DNA from: Ruegeria lacuscaerulensis
Lineage (GTDB): Bacteria > Pseudomonadota > Alphaproteobacteria > Rhodobacterales > Rhodobacteraceae
Direction of reading: 5' to 3'
Assembly: GCF_013031245.1 (NCBI RefSeq)
Contig: NZ_WPZL01000002.1
Location: 124,001 to 188,000 of the forward strand
Length of the DNA: 64,000 nt
The notes beneath the pieces were generated by a model. That model ran no database searches. It was not told where the DNA came from and worked only from the letters and a program-made list of their open reading frames with translations. How positions within the stretch are numbered: the stretch's first letter is position 1; the number at the start of each line of letters is the position of its first letter. The position numbers and the translations under genes are program-made. Positions 18,392-27,685 of this stretch are shown one piece after another.

Positions 18392-18743
18392 GCGAACGCT
18401 TTCGTATAGTCTGACTGACAGCGACGGGATACAACCCTTCCCGTTCAAAGCAGGTATACGTTGGCATCGAATGCATTTGCATTGGACCTATCGTGGCGCA
18501 GCTCTTCCAACGAAACAAAGCTGCCATTTACCCATGCCGCAGTATGCGGAAGTTTGGGCTCCAACCGGACATCCCCCAATAGGTCTGGTCGCAGCAAACC
18601 CTCTATTTGCTGCATTTGCTGCAAATCCAAGCTTTGGTGCAGTGGCGAAACCGACCAGCGTGTATGTGCCGGCTGACCGCGCCACCTGCCATTTGGAAAC
18701 ACCTCGTATAAAATGCGGGGTCGTAAGCTCGCTCAAGGCGCGC
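18392..18743. other. 352-base region without a convincing gene
   Basis: Short frames exist on both strands, but none has a ribosome-binding site or recognisable protein. The stretch includes a perfect 9-bp tandem duplication (TTTGCTGCA at 18606-18614 and 18615-18623) and the palindromic word ATGCATTTGCAT near 18471. Its base composition is more even than that of the surrounding genes. It lies at the convergent 3' ends of the LysR and desaturase genes, so it is not a promoter region for either. Confidence 0.4.
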
Positions 18744-19634
18744 TCATTGCTTTAAAGAGTGTACATAGTCCCCTGTAAACTCTGAATAACTATCCGAGGT
18801 TGATTTCAGGTGCGCCCGAGTCCAGCGGTGCAGACCTGGCAGTTGGTGGAAAGGCACGTTTGGAAAGGCGTGGTGCTCGGCGTGATAGGGCATGTTCCAT
18901 GCCAGAAACCGGACGATTTGGTTGGTGAAAGTGGTTCGGGAATTCTCAAGCATGTTAGCAACGGGCGGACAGAGGCCGTGCTCTGCCAGAAGATACAGGC
19001 GCAGGAACGGTTGGCCGACCAGCACCGGTAGCAGCCACAGCCAAAACAGGTTCGGCGAGTAGAGCAGGCTGAGCGCGGCTAGTGCGTAGAGGAACAGCAA
19101 GGCGCGCGCCTCGATCCGCATAGCGCGGTGTTGGCGGGCAGGCAGGTAGGGCGCATCGATCCTGCCAAAGGTGTTCTGGATCAAAACGATTGCCATGCTT
19201 TTCCAGTATGGGAAACCGCTCAGGTAAATCAGCAAGCTGCGCCAATTGTCTGGTCTGGGTTTGCCGCCCAGCTCCGGGTCTTTTTCCGGGTGGTTGGTCC
19301 ATTTGTGGTGAGCCAGGTGAAAATACCGAAACCAGACAAAGGGCAGAGCGATCGGGATCGCGACCAGATGCCCTACAGCGTCATTCAGCCATGCGGTGCG
19401 AAACGGCGTTTTGTGGGTACATTCATGGCTGAGCGTGAAGAGGAAAGCCAAAAGAACGCCCTGTGGCAGTATAAGTAAGGGCCACAGCGTCACTTGCATT
19501 GAAATACAGGTGCTGATCACTCCAAGCGCCGAAAGGTACAGCGCGAGATGTCGCAGCCCGGCAGTGTCAGACCGCTGCTGGAGGCTGTCTTTTTCCTCAG
19601 GCGGGATCGACGCTATGAGGTTGCGGTGATCCAT
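18744..19634 (-). CDS. Membrane fatty acid desaturase
   Basis: A 296-residue integral membrane di-iron desaturase. All three histidine boxes are present: H-E-C-T-H (near residue 78), H-L-A-H-H (near 113) and H-A-E-H-H (near 255), with four or more hydrophobic segments between them. It would insert a double bond in an acyl chain at the membrane using oxygen and reductant. ATG at 19634 was preferred over 19667 because a GAGGAA site precedes it. A second desaturase-family gene lies at 54263-55147; the two differ in sequence around the boxes. Regiospecificity and substrate cannot be told. Confidence 0.85.
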   Translation of the reverse strand: MDHRNLIASIPPEEKDSLQQRSDTAGLRHLALYLSALGVISTCISMQVTLWPLLILPQGVLLAFLFTLSHECTHKTPFRTAWLNDAVGHLVAIPIALPFVWFRYFHLAHHKWTNHPEKDPELGGKPRPDNWRSLLIYLSGFPYWKSMAIVLIQNTFGRIDAPYLPARQHRAMRIEARALLFLYALAALSLLYSPNLFWLWLLPVLVGQPFLRLYLLAEHGLCPPVANMLENSRTTFTNQIVRFLAWNMPYHAEHHAFPNVPFHQLPGLHRWTRAHLKSTSDSYSEFTGDYVHSLKQ

Positions 19635-19703
19635 TCGATTTCCTCGCTCGATACCATAACTTGCCAAGCAGGGGCTGTCGATCTCAGTTCAGTTGTAGCT
19701 GCT

Positions 19704-20123
19704 TCACCCACGCGGAATCTCGAAACCCGGCGCGGCCAGTTCGAACCCCTCGAATTCGAATCCGGGAGAGACTGTGCAACTGACCAGAGTGAAATCGCCG
19801 GTCGACCGGGCCGCTTGCCAATAATCTTTGGGTACGATCACTTGCGGGGCACCCTGTGAAAGATCCGGGGTCAGCAGGTGATCCGAGGCAGGGCCATGAT
19901 CTGTTTCGCTGAGTGACAGAACAAGCGGCGCTCCGGCGTGATACAGCCAGATTTCGGTTGCGTCGACGCGATGCCAATGGCTGGTTTCACCTGCTTGAAG
20001 CAGAAAATAGATGCAGGTGCCGGTGGCCCGACCGGGGTTGTCGGCGCGCCAAGTTTCCTTGAACCAGCCGCCCTCAGGGTGTTGTTGCAGCTTTAGGTGG
20101 TCGATGATCTCTTGCGCGGTCAT
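19704..20123 (-). CDS. Cupin_5 (DUF985) protein
   Basis: A 139-residue single-domain cupin of the DUF985 family. Typical segments are H-P-E-G-G-W-F-K-E-T (residues 16-25), T-C-I-Y-F-L-L near 36-42, S-H-W-H-R-V near 48-53 (metal-binding histidines), and a C-terminal C-T-V-S-P-G-F-E-F-E-G-F-E. Members resemble epimerases of the RmlC type, but their activity is unproven. It is divergent from selO with an 86-base gap, and follows the same strand as the desaturase gene 69 bases downstream. Confidence 0.8.
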   Translation of the reverse strand: MTAQEIIDHLKLQQHPEGGWFKETWRADNPGRATGTCIYFLLQAGETSHWHRVDATEIWLYHAGAPLVLSLSETDHGPASDHLLTPDLSQGAPQVIVPKDYWQAARSTGDFTLVSCTVSPGFEFEGFELAAPGFEIPRG

Positions 20124-20209
20124 TGGGTCCTCGTGTCGTTGCGTCGATATATGCACGGGAATGCGCGATCCGCTATGGTATTCGTGCGTTTTAGAAATAT
20201 GTTTGCCGC

Positions 20210-21628
20210 ATGACCCTGACGATCCCGTTTGACAACAGTTACGCCCGCCTTCCGAACAGCTTTTTCGCGCGGCAGGCACCTGTGCCCGTCCGTGCACCGC
20301 AGCTGATCGCGTTCAATGCCGATCTGGCGCAGATCCTGCGGGTCACTTCGGGCGATGTGCAAGAGATGGCCGAGGCTTTCGCCGGGAACGCTCTGCCTGA
20401 CGGGGCCGAGCCCATCGCGCAGCTCTATTCCGGGCATCAGTTCGGCAGTTACAACCCTCAGCTTGGGGATGGACGTGCCGTATTGCTGGGGGAGACGGTC
20501 GGAACCGATGGAGTTCGGCGGGACATCCAGTTGAAGGGGTCCGGGCCGACACCGTTTTCGCGACAAGGGGACGGGCGCGCCTGGTTGGGGCCTGTGTTGC
20601 GCGAATATGTTGTGTCCGAGGCGATGCACGCGCTGGGCATACGTACCACGCGCGCACTGGCAGCGGTCGAGACCGGAGAGATTGTGCTGCGCGAAAGGCC
20701 AATGCCCGGCGCGATCCTGACCCGTGTGGCCGAAAGCCATCTGCGTGTCGGTACCTTTCAGGTTTTTGCCGCTCGTGGGCAGCTCGACAGTTTGCGCCGC
20801 CTGACAGATTACGCCATCAACCGTCATTACCCCGGGGTGGATGGCCCAATGGGGCTGCTGCGTGCTGTGGTCGAAACGCAATCGCAGCTCATCGCCGCAT
20901 GGATGAGCGTTGGTTTCATCCATGGGGTGATGAACACAGACAACTGCTCGATAGCGGGCGAGACCATTGATTACGGTCCTTGCGCGTTTATGGACACTTA
21001 TCATCCAAACACGGTCTACAGTTCCATCGACCGGATGGGGCGCTATGCCTATTCCAACCAGCCGGACATAGCGGTGTGGAATGTGGCCCAACTGGCGACA
21101 GCACTGATCCAGCATGTGGAGGACAAGGAAGCCGCAGTTGAAGAGGCCACTGAAATCGTTCACGCCATGCCGGAGATGTTGCAGCAGAACTGGCTGACAC
21201 GCTTCCGGGCCAAGATTGGACTTGCGACCGGTGATGAGGGTGATCTTGAGATGATCTCGGACCTGCTGACCCGGATGGCGCATAACCAGGCCGATTTCAC
21301 CAATACCTTCCGCGCGCTGGGCGGTGATGCGGCGCGGGATCAGTTCACCGACCCGAAGACCTTTGATCATTGGTCCGATGGTTGGCGCGTGCGTCTGGAG
21401 CGTGAAAAAAACCCGGAAGCTGTGATGGCAGCGGCGAACCCGGCCTTCATCCCGCGCAATCACCGGGTCGAGCAGATGATTCAGGCGGCGGTTCAGGGAG
21501 ATTACGGGCCGTTTCACCGGTTGAATTCGGTTCTGTCACAGCCGTACGAGGATCAGTCAGAGGCGGCTGATTTGATGCGCCCGCCGTCCGAGAGCGAAGT
21601 GGTCCACGCGACGTTCTGTGGGACTTGA
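20210..21628 (+). CDS. selO: Protein adenylyltransferase SelO (YdiU)
   Basis: A 472-residue pseudokinase-fold enzyme of the SelO/UPF0061 family, which transfers AMP from ATP to hydroxyl side chains of proteins and has been tied to redox stress. Family blocks are Y-S-G-H-Q-F-G (about 69-75), Q-L-G-D-G-R-A, L-K-G-S-G-P-T-P-F-S-R, G-F-I-H-G-V-M-N-T-D-N (the active-site region) and I-D-Y-G-P-C-A-F-M-D. The C-terminus ends F-C-G-T, with cysteine where eukaryotic members have selenocysteine. Length is normal for bacteria. The last bases lie 27 bp from the convergent cation-efflux-like gene. Confidence 0.93.
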   Translation: MTLTIPFDNSYARLPNSFFARQAPVPVRAPQLIAFNADLAQILRVTSGDVQEMAEAFAGNALPDGAEPIAQLYSGHQFGSYNPQLGDGRAVLLGETVGTDGVRRDIQLKGSGPTPFSRQGDGRAWLGPVLREYVVSEAMHALGIRTTRALAAVETGEIVLRERPMPGAILTRVAESHLRVGTFQVFAARGQLDSLRRLTDYAINRHYPGVDGPMGLLRAVVETQSQLIAAWMSVGFIHGVMNTDNCSIAGETIDYGPCAFMDTYHPNTVYSSIDRMGRYAYSNQPDIAVWNVAQLATALIQHVEDKEAAVEEATEIVHAMPEMLQQNWLTRFRAKIGLATGDEGDLEMISDLLTRMAHNQADFTNTFRALGGDAARDQFTDPKTFDHWSDGWRVRLEREKNPEAVMAAANPAFIPRNHRVEQMIQAAVQGDYGPFHRLNSVLSQPYEDQSEAADLMRPPSESEVVHATFCGT

Positions 21629-21655
21629 AGTAAAACATCAGCCCAAACTCGGTCG

Positions 21656-22627
21656 TCAGGCGCTTTCCTTATAGGGATTGATCGCATCCGGCCAGCGCCG
21701 CGGATATTCGGTGATCATCAGGTAGACATCCGCACCGTCGATAGCTTTACGGGCGTCGCGGATCATGCGCAGGTTCAGCGAGTCCACCTCTTTGGCAAGG
21801 ATTGGCCGCTGGGGGTCGTAGTAGATGGTCACCAGCACGGTCCGGCCTTGTTTGGTCACCGACATGTCCCGCAATGCGCCTCCGTCATCGGCAATCGCGG
21901 CACGAAGGGCACGACGGGCCGTTGCAAGCAGCTCGGGGCGGGCGCTGACATTTGCCAGTTCTCCCAGTCCTCCCTGGAATTCACGTACATAGGTTCCGAT
22001 GGCCAGCAGGCACAGGAATAGAACGATGATCGAGTCGCCCACCGGTGCGATGGCTGCAAGCGGGCCGTCCCGGAACAGATAGATCGCGCCAAGCCCCACA
22101 CCCGCCGCGGCGGTGAACAAACCGTCGAACAATGCCGCTTTGGATTCAAGACGCAGAATCGAACTGCTTTTGCCCGTTTGCCGCCAGGTGAAGTAGTGGA
22201 ACGCCCAGAGGAATATACAGGTCAGGCCGATCGCGGCGAAGTATACGAACATGGGCGCAAAAACCAATGGTTCGGGCACCATGCCATTGAAATAGCTGTA
22301 GATATTCTTGGTCGCATTTGTAATCGCGAACAGAACCAGCCCCAGCAGTGAAAGCGACCGGAAGGTGGAAAAGATTGCCTCATCCGCCGCATATCCAAAG
22401 GGGCGCCGCTTATCAGGACCGGCATCGATGCGAAAACTGATCCGGCGACCAAGATAGGCCGAGCCAAATCCGATCATGGAGTACAGACCGTCCATCATGA
22501 TCGCGTTTGAGTTCGACAAAATCCCGGCAAGGATACCCGCCGCCCCCATGAAGAGGTTGCCCACCATGGCCACGATAAGGGACCGGCTCTCCAGTTGCTT
22601 TTTACGATCCGGCTTCGGCGTCGTCAT
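21656..22627 (-). CDS. CDF-fold cation efflux-like protein lacking canonical metal ligands
   Basis: A 323-residue protein with about six membrane helices and a C-terminal cytoplasmic domain, as in cation diffusion facilitators. However, where ordinary CDF helix 2 reads A-D-G-x-H-S-L-x-D, this one reads M-D-G-L-Y-S-M-I-G, and helix 5 reads F-D-G-L-F-T-A-A-A-G. The His/Asp pairs that bind the transported metal are therefore absent. The helix 2-3 loop H-P-Y-G-H is replaced by R-P-F-G-Y. Either it moves something other than zinc-type cations or it works by a different site. ATG at 22627 was chosen; GTG codons upstream (22657, 22663) are alternatives. Confidence 0.75.
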   Translation of the reverse strand: MTTPKPDRKKQLESRSLIVAMVGNLFMGAAGILAGILSNSNAIMMDGLYSMIGFGSAYLGRRISFRIDAGPDKRRPFGYAADEAIFSTFRSLSLLGLVLFAITNATKNIYSYFNGMVPEPLVFAPMFVYFAAIGLTCIFLWAFHYFTWRQTGKSSSILRLESKAALFDGLFTAAAGVGLGAIYLFRDGPLAAIAPVGDSIIVLFLCLLAIGTYVREFQGGLGELANVSARPELLATARRALRAAIADDGGALRDMSVTKQGRTVLVTIYYDPQRPILAKEVDSLNLRMIRDARKAIDGADVYLMITEYPRRWPDAINPYKESA

Positions 22628-22758
22628 TTCGTAATGTCCTGATATGGCAACAAACACCTCCACAATTAGCCATTCGCAGGGGAATGGCCAACACCTGCGT
22701 CAAGCACAAGGGAGGCCGCCGTCAGGCGGATCAAGGGCGGAGGCTTGGTTTGAAATCG

Positions 22759-23646
22759 CTATGATCGAACAATTTCCAGGACGGCGGCACTGACGATCAG
22801 AAGGGCGCCCAGCAACTCTCGCAGGCCGAACGGCTCGCCTGCCAGGGCGGCGGCCGAAGCTATCCCGACAACAACCTCGCTCATCAACAACAGCCCGACG
22901 CGGGCGGGGGACAGTTTGGTTGCGGGCCAGATGGTCATGTAAATCATTGGCAGGACATACAGGGCGGACAGCAGCACGAATTGCAGAACCCAAAGATAAT
23001 CGCTTTGGGCGACAGACGGCAGTACGGGGCCCGGAAGAAATGCCAGGCCCACCAGCGAAAGGAACATCGCGCCCATGACAAAGGCGAATACCTGCCCTGA
23101 CACCGAGATATCCGCTGCCCGGTATAGACCAAGCGTCCCAAGTGCCCAGCATATGCCTGAAGCCAGGGCCAACCAGTCGCCGATGTTCTGCGGCAGAGGC
23201 ACGAAATTTGCGTCCCCTAGAACAACGAACAAGCCCCCGAGGCCGCAGACTAGCGCCGCCATACGCCCAAGGCTGAGACGTTCACCCAGAAACAGAACTC
23301 CTAGAAGCGTTCCCCAGATCGGCGTCAGGTAGAACAAAAGGATCGAGCGAACGACGTCCGTGTACACCAGGCTGATCGAGTACAGGCTGAATGCTGCGCC
23401 GGTGAACATTCCGCTGAACACCAGATCCCGCCATTGCAGCGCCAGCGTCTGTCGGTCTCGCCAGATCAGCGGAACAAGCACAAGCAAGGCTGAGGTATAC
23501 ATCGCGATGCCGGGCCAGGGACCTGTCAGTCCCAGATCAAAGAAGAACCGCACGGGGATCCAGTACAGGCCCCACATCATGCCCCCGGCAACAAGAGTAA
23601 TGCTTGCCCATGTCCCGTTGCTTGACTGCGCTTCGCTTGAAACCAT
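22759..23646 (-). CDS. EamA/DMT-superfamily permease
   Basis: A 295-residue protein with ten predicted membrane helices in two EamA repeats, the pattern of drug/metabolite transporters. Helix 1 contains G-G-M-M-W-G-L-Y-W-I-P-V, and the second repeat starts near residue 150. The open frame runs on upstream to 24339, but that part is antisense to the exonuclease-family gene. The ATG at 23646 has a GGAGTGGAA site. It reads toward the CDF-like gene, 131 bases downstream, and may share its transcript. Substrate is unknown. Confidence 0.8.
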   Translation of the reverse strand: MVSSEAQSSNGTWASITLVAGGMMWGLYWIPVRFFFDLGLTGPWPGIAMYTSALLVLVPLIWRDRQTLALQWRDLVFSGMFTGAAFSLYSISLVYTDVVRSILLFYLTPIWGTLLGVLFLGERLSLGRMAALVCGLGGLFVVLGDANFVPLPQNIGDWLALASGICWALGTLGLYRAADISVSGQVFAFVMGAMFLSLVGLAFLPGPVLPSVAQSDYLWVLQFVLLSALYVLPMIYMTIWPATKLSPARVGLLLMSEVVVGIASAAALAGEPFGLRELLGALLIVSAAVLEIVRS

Positions 23647-23913
23647 TTCCACTCCGAAAATAAACCGGCGCGCTTGGCAATCGCCGTCGTGGCACAGCCG
23701 GAACGTGCCACTCTGCCGGGATAGAGCGTTCCAGTGTCCCAGATCAAGGGGAACCAAACCACAGGCACGGTCCGCCCGTTTTTCGAGCATTTTTAGGGCG
23801 CGATCGTCCTGTAAAGCAAAAAGCGCAGAATCTGTGCCCGTCTCGAAGAGCAGGGGGGTTGCACCCGGCTGAGAGAATGGCACTCTGGTCCGCAACCATT
23901 TCGTTGGGGGACA

Positions 23914-24618
23914 ATGCAACCTAATTCTTCGCTGCGCATCGCCAGCTACAACATCCAGAAATGCGTTGGCCTGGATTTCCGGCGTCAACCGCAGCGTATC
24001 CTGCAGGTCATCGAGAGCATGCAGGCCGATATCGTGGTGCTGCAAGAGGCCGACAAGCGCCTGCCTCCGCGACCTGCCGCCCTGCCGCATTTCATGCTGG
24101 ATGAGGCCGGGTGGCAAATTGTCGATCTTGGAGGTGCGGGCAGTCTTGGCTGGCATGGCAATGCGGTGATCTGGCGGGGTGACGCGATAAACGTGCGAAA
24201 GACCGGGCATCACGACTTGCCGGGGCTGGAGCCTCGGGGAGCAGTTCGGGTGGAGTTTGATACCCAAATCGGGCCGCTGCGGGTCATGGGGATGCATCTG
24301 GGCTTGCTGTCCGCCTCCCGACGTCAGCAAATCACCCAACTACGCCGCTGTGACGAGGGTCTGGACCAGATGCCAACCGTCTGGGCCGGAGATTTCAACG
24401 AATGGTCGCGCCAACCAGTGCTGGACCATTTGGCCCCTGACATGCGGTTTCTGCCTCCTGTTCCCAGTTTTCCCGCCGCGCAGCCGCTGGGCGCGCTGGA
24501 CCGGATCGCGCTGGGCGACGGGCTGGAGGCGATCCTTCACGGAGTGCATGACACGCGCCCTGCGCATATTGCGTCGGACCATCTGCCGATCTGGGCGGAC
24601 CTGCGGCGCGTGGCCTGA
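23914..24618 (+). CDS. Endonuclease/exonuclease/phosphatase family protein
   Basis: A 234-residue metal-dependent phosphoesterase of the EEP superfamily. Catalytic elements are the N-terminal S-Y-N-I-Q-K (Asn for Mg), V-V-L-Q-E-A-D (the metal-binding Glu), W-A-G-D-F-N-E-W (Asp/Asn pair) and the C-terminal S-D-H-L-P-I-W (catalytic His). The fold covers nucleases, phosphodiesterases and lipid phosphatases, so the substrate is open. No signal peptide is seen. A GGGGG site lies just before the ATG. The 267 bases upstream hold no recognisable gene. Confidence 0.82.
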   Translation: MQPNSSLRIASYNIQKCVGLDFRRQPQRILQVIESMQADIVVLQEADKRLPPRPAALPHFMLDEAGWQIVDLGGAGSLGWHGNAVIWRGDAINVRKTGHHDLPGLEPRGAVRVEFDTQIGPLRVMGMHLGLLSASRRQQITQLRRCDEGLDQMPTVWAGDFNEWSRQPVLDHLAPDMRFLPPVPSFPAAQPLGALDRIALGDGLEAILHGVHDTRPAHIASDHLPIWADLRRVA

Positions 24619-24691
24619 GACGCAATTCCGCAGTGGCGCCAGCCGCGCAGACGTATTAAGACAGAAACCCGAACTACTCTGAGGGTCACTC

Positions 24692-25105
24692 ATGTCCGAT
24701 ACGATCATCGCCCGTTGCGAAGCCAAAGGCCTGCGCATGACGGGTCAGCGCCGCACAATTGCGCAGGTGTTGCAGCAAAGCGAAGATCATCCGGATGTCG
24801 AGGAGCTGTACGCCCGCGCATCAGAGGTGGATTCGGGTATTTCCATCGCCACCGTCTATCGCACCGTAAAGCTGTTCGAAGAAGCAGGGATTCTCGAACG
24901 TCTGGAATTCGGGGACGGGCGTGCGCGCTACGAAGATGCCGAGCGGGATCATCACGACCACCTGATCGATATGCAGTCGGGTGAAGTGATCGAATTTGTC
25001 GACCCTGAAATCGAGGCGTTGCAGGAAAAGATCGCGGCCAAGCTGGGATATCGGCTGAAAGGCCACCGCTTGGAACTCTACGGCGTTCCGCTGAAACAGG
25101 ACTGA
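24692..25105 (+). CDS. mur: Fur-family metalloregulator, Mur type
   Basis: A 137-residue Fur-family repressor. The winged-helix part (residues 1-80) has T-G-Q-R-R-T-I-A and the recognition segment I-S-I-A-T-V-Y-R-T-V-K. The metal-binding H-H-D-H-L-I motif (near 89-94) is intact, and the zinc-binding CxxC pairs of classical Fur are missing. This matches alphaproteobacterial Mur, which in rhizobia and roseobacters senses manganese and represses mntH or sitABC rather than iron genes. The closing L-E-L-Y-G-V-P-L-K is the usual end of this group. No manganese transporter gene is nearby. Confidence 0.85.
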   Translation: MSDTIIARCEAKGLRMTGQRRTIAQVLQQSEDHPDVEELYARASEVDSGISIATVYRTVKLFEEAGILERLEFGDGRARYEDAERDHHDHLIDMQSGEVIEFVDPEIEALQEKIAAKLGYRLKGHRLELYGVPLKQD

Positions 25106-25240
25106 TCCATCACGAAATGCGATTGGTCGCCTAACGGCAATTCATCAAACCTGTCGCAAATACGCTTGCTACGTCGCGAAAGTTACGGTTTTGGTGACTC
25201 AAGGGCGCAGATTTGTCAGCCCATCCCAACGGAAACGCGC

Positions 25241-26122
25241 ATGAACAACGTAAACGGCATTTTGCTGATCATCGGGTCGATGGCGGCCTTCTCGCTTGAG
25301 GATATGTTCATCAAGCATTTGTCGATCAGCGTATCGACCGGACAGATCATGATCGTGTTGGGTCTGGTCTGCGGGCTGGTCTTTGCGCTGATGTCCGTGG
25401 CCACGCGAAAACGTATCCTTGATCCTGTGGCGTGGCAGCCGTTGCCACTAGCCCGCGCTGCGGCCGAGGCGGTCGGGGCGCTGACCTTTGTTACCGCTTT
25501 GTCACTGGTTGAGCTGTCCACAGTGGCCGCTGTCTTTCAGGCGATGCCATTGGCTGTGACCATGGGGGCGGCGCTGTTTCTGGGGGAACATGTTGGCTGG
25601 CGGCGCTGGAGCGCGATTGGCATCGGCTTTATCGGAGTTCTGATGATCATTCGCCCCGGACTGGAAGGGTTCCAACCCGAGTCTCTGTTTGTCGTTGCGA
25701 CCGTGATCGCCATTGCCGCGCGCGATCTGATCACCCGCCGGCTGGACGTCCGGGTGGCCTCATCCGTTATTGCAATGCAGGCTTATATTGCTGTGGCAAT
25801 TGCTGGTGCAGTGCTGATGGTATTCACGGCGCAACCCGTCGTTTCGTTGCAATCGGTGCAGGTTGGCCCTTATCTGGGGGCCATCGGTTTTGGCGTTCTG
25901 GGATATTACGGCATCGTTACGGCCATGCGGATCGGAGAGGCGTCGGCGCTGACCCCATTCCGTTACACCCGACTGGTTTTCTCGATCATGGCGGGAATGC
26001 TGATGTTCGGCGAACGGCCGGATGCGATGACGTTGGCCGGGGCCACGTTGATTATCGGGTCGGGCATGTACACGTTCGTCCGTGAGCACAGGCTGGCCCG
26101 GGCCATGGCAGCCCCGGCCTGA
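25241..26122 (+). CDS. EamA/DMT-superfamily permease
   Basis: A 293-residue ten-helix membrane protein with two EamA repeats. The P-L-A-V-T-M-G-A-A-L-F-L-G-E segment near residue 110 is the characteristic end of repeat one. The ATG at 25241 was chosen; the in-frame GTG/TTG region up to 25166 overlaps low-complexity intergenic sequence. It lies between mur and eno on the same strand, but both gaps exceed 130 bases, so it is probably transcribed alone. Substrate is not predictable. Confidence 0.8.
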   Translation: MNNVNGILLIIGSMAAFSLEDMFIKHLSISVSTGQIMIVLGLVCGLVFALMSVATRKRILDPVAWQPLPLARAAAEAVGALTFVTALSLVELSTVAAVFQAMPLAVTMGAALFLGEHVGWRRWSAIGIGFIGVLMIIRPGLEGFQPESLFVVATVIAIAARDLITRRLDVRVASSVIAMQAYIAVAIAGAVLMVFTAQPVVSLQSVQVGPYLGAIGFGVLGYYGIVTAMRIGEASALTPFRYTRLVFSIMAGMLMFGERPDAMTLAGATLIIGSGMYTFVREHRLARAMAAPA

Positions 26123-26154
26123 CGGATCGTCGCACGTTGGCGCAAACAGGAACC

Positions 26155-26197
26155 TGTTAGCCCTAAAGGCCAGATAATAGACGTGTTAGCGATAACG
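26155..26197. promoter_or_regulatory. Pair of LacI-type operator sites upstream of eno
   Basis: TGTTAGCGATAACG at 26184-26197 is a near-perfect dyad with a central CG, the layout of LacI-family operators. A weaker copy, TGTTAGCCCTAAAG, begins at 26155, exactly 29 bases upstream (about three helical turns). The eno start codon is 70 bases downstream. In Rhodobacteraceae a LacI-family regulator (CceR) controls central carbon genes through sites of this kind; that link is inferred, not shown. Confidence 0.5.
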
Positions 26198-26231
26198 GTA
26201 CCGGTTTACTTTTTGCCCGGTGGTGTTATGA

Positions 26232-27545
<1,314 letters not shown>

Positions 27546-27568
27546 TCATTGTCGCGTCGATTGTTTTG

Positions 27569-27602
27569 GACCGGCCCCTGTCAAAAGGGCCGGTCTTTTT
27601 TT
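27569..27602 (+). terminator. Rho-independent terminator of eno
   Basis: A perfect 9-bp G+C-rich stem GACCGGCCC/GGGCCGGTC with a 9-base loop is followed directly by seven T residues. It lies 23 bases after the eno stop codon. Confidence 0.93.
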
Positions 27603-27685
27603 GGGTCCGTGACCGTTCCCTGATTCCCTTAGGTGGAATACCCGCTTAAGTTGCGAATAGATTTAGGCGCCAAGGACATTTCCAG

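Noticed and set aside
23647-24339. Minus-strand extension of the EamA permease
   Set aside because: It is antisense to the EEP-family gene, and the ATG at 23646 has a strong ribosome-binding site.
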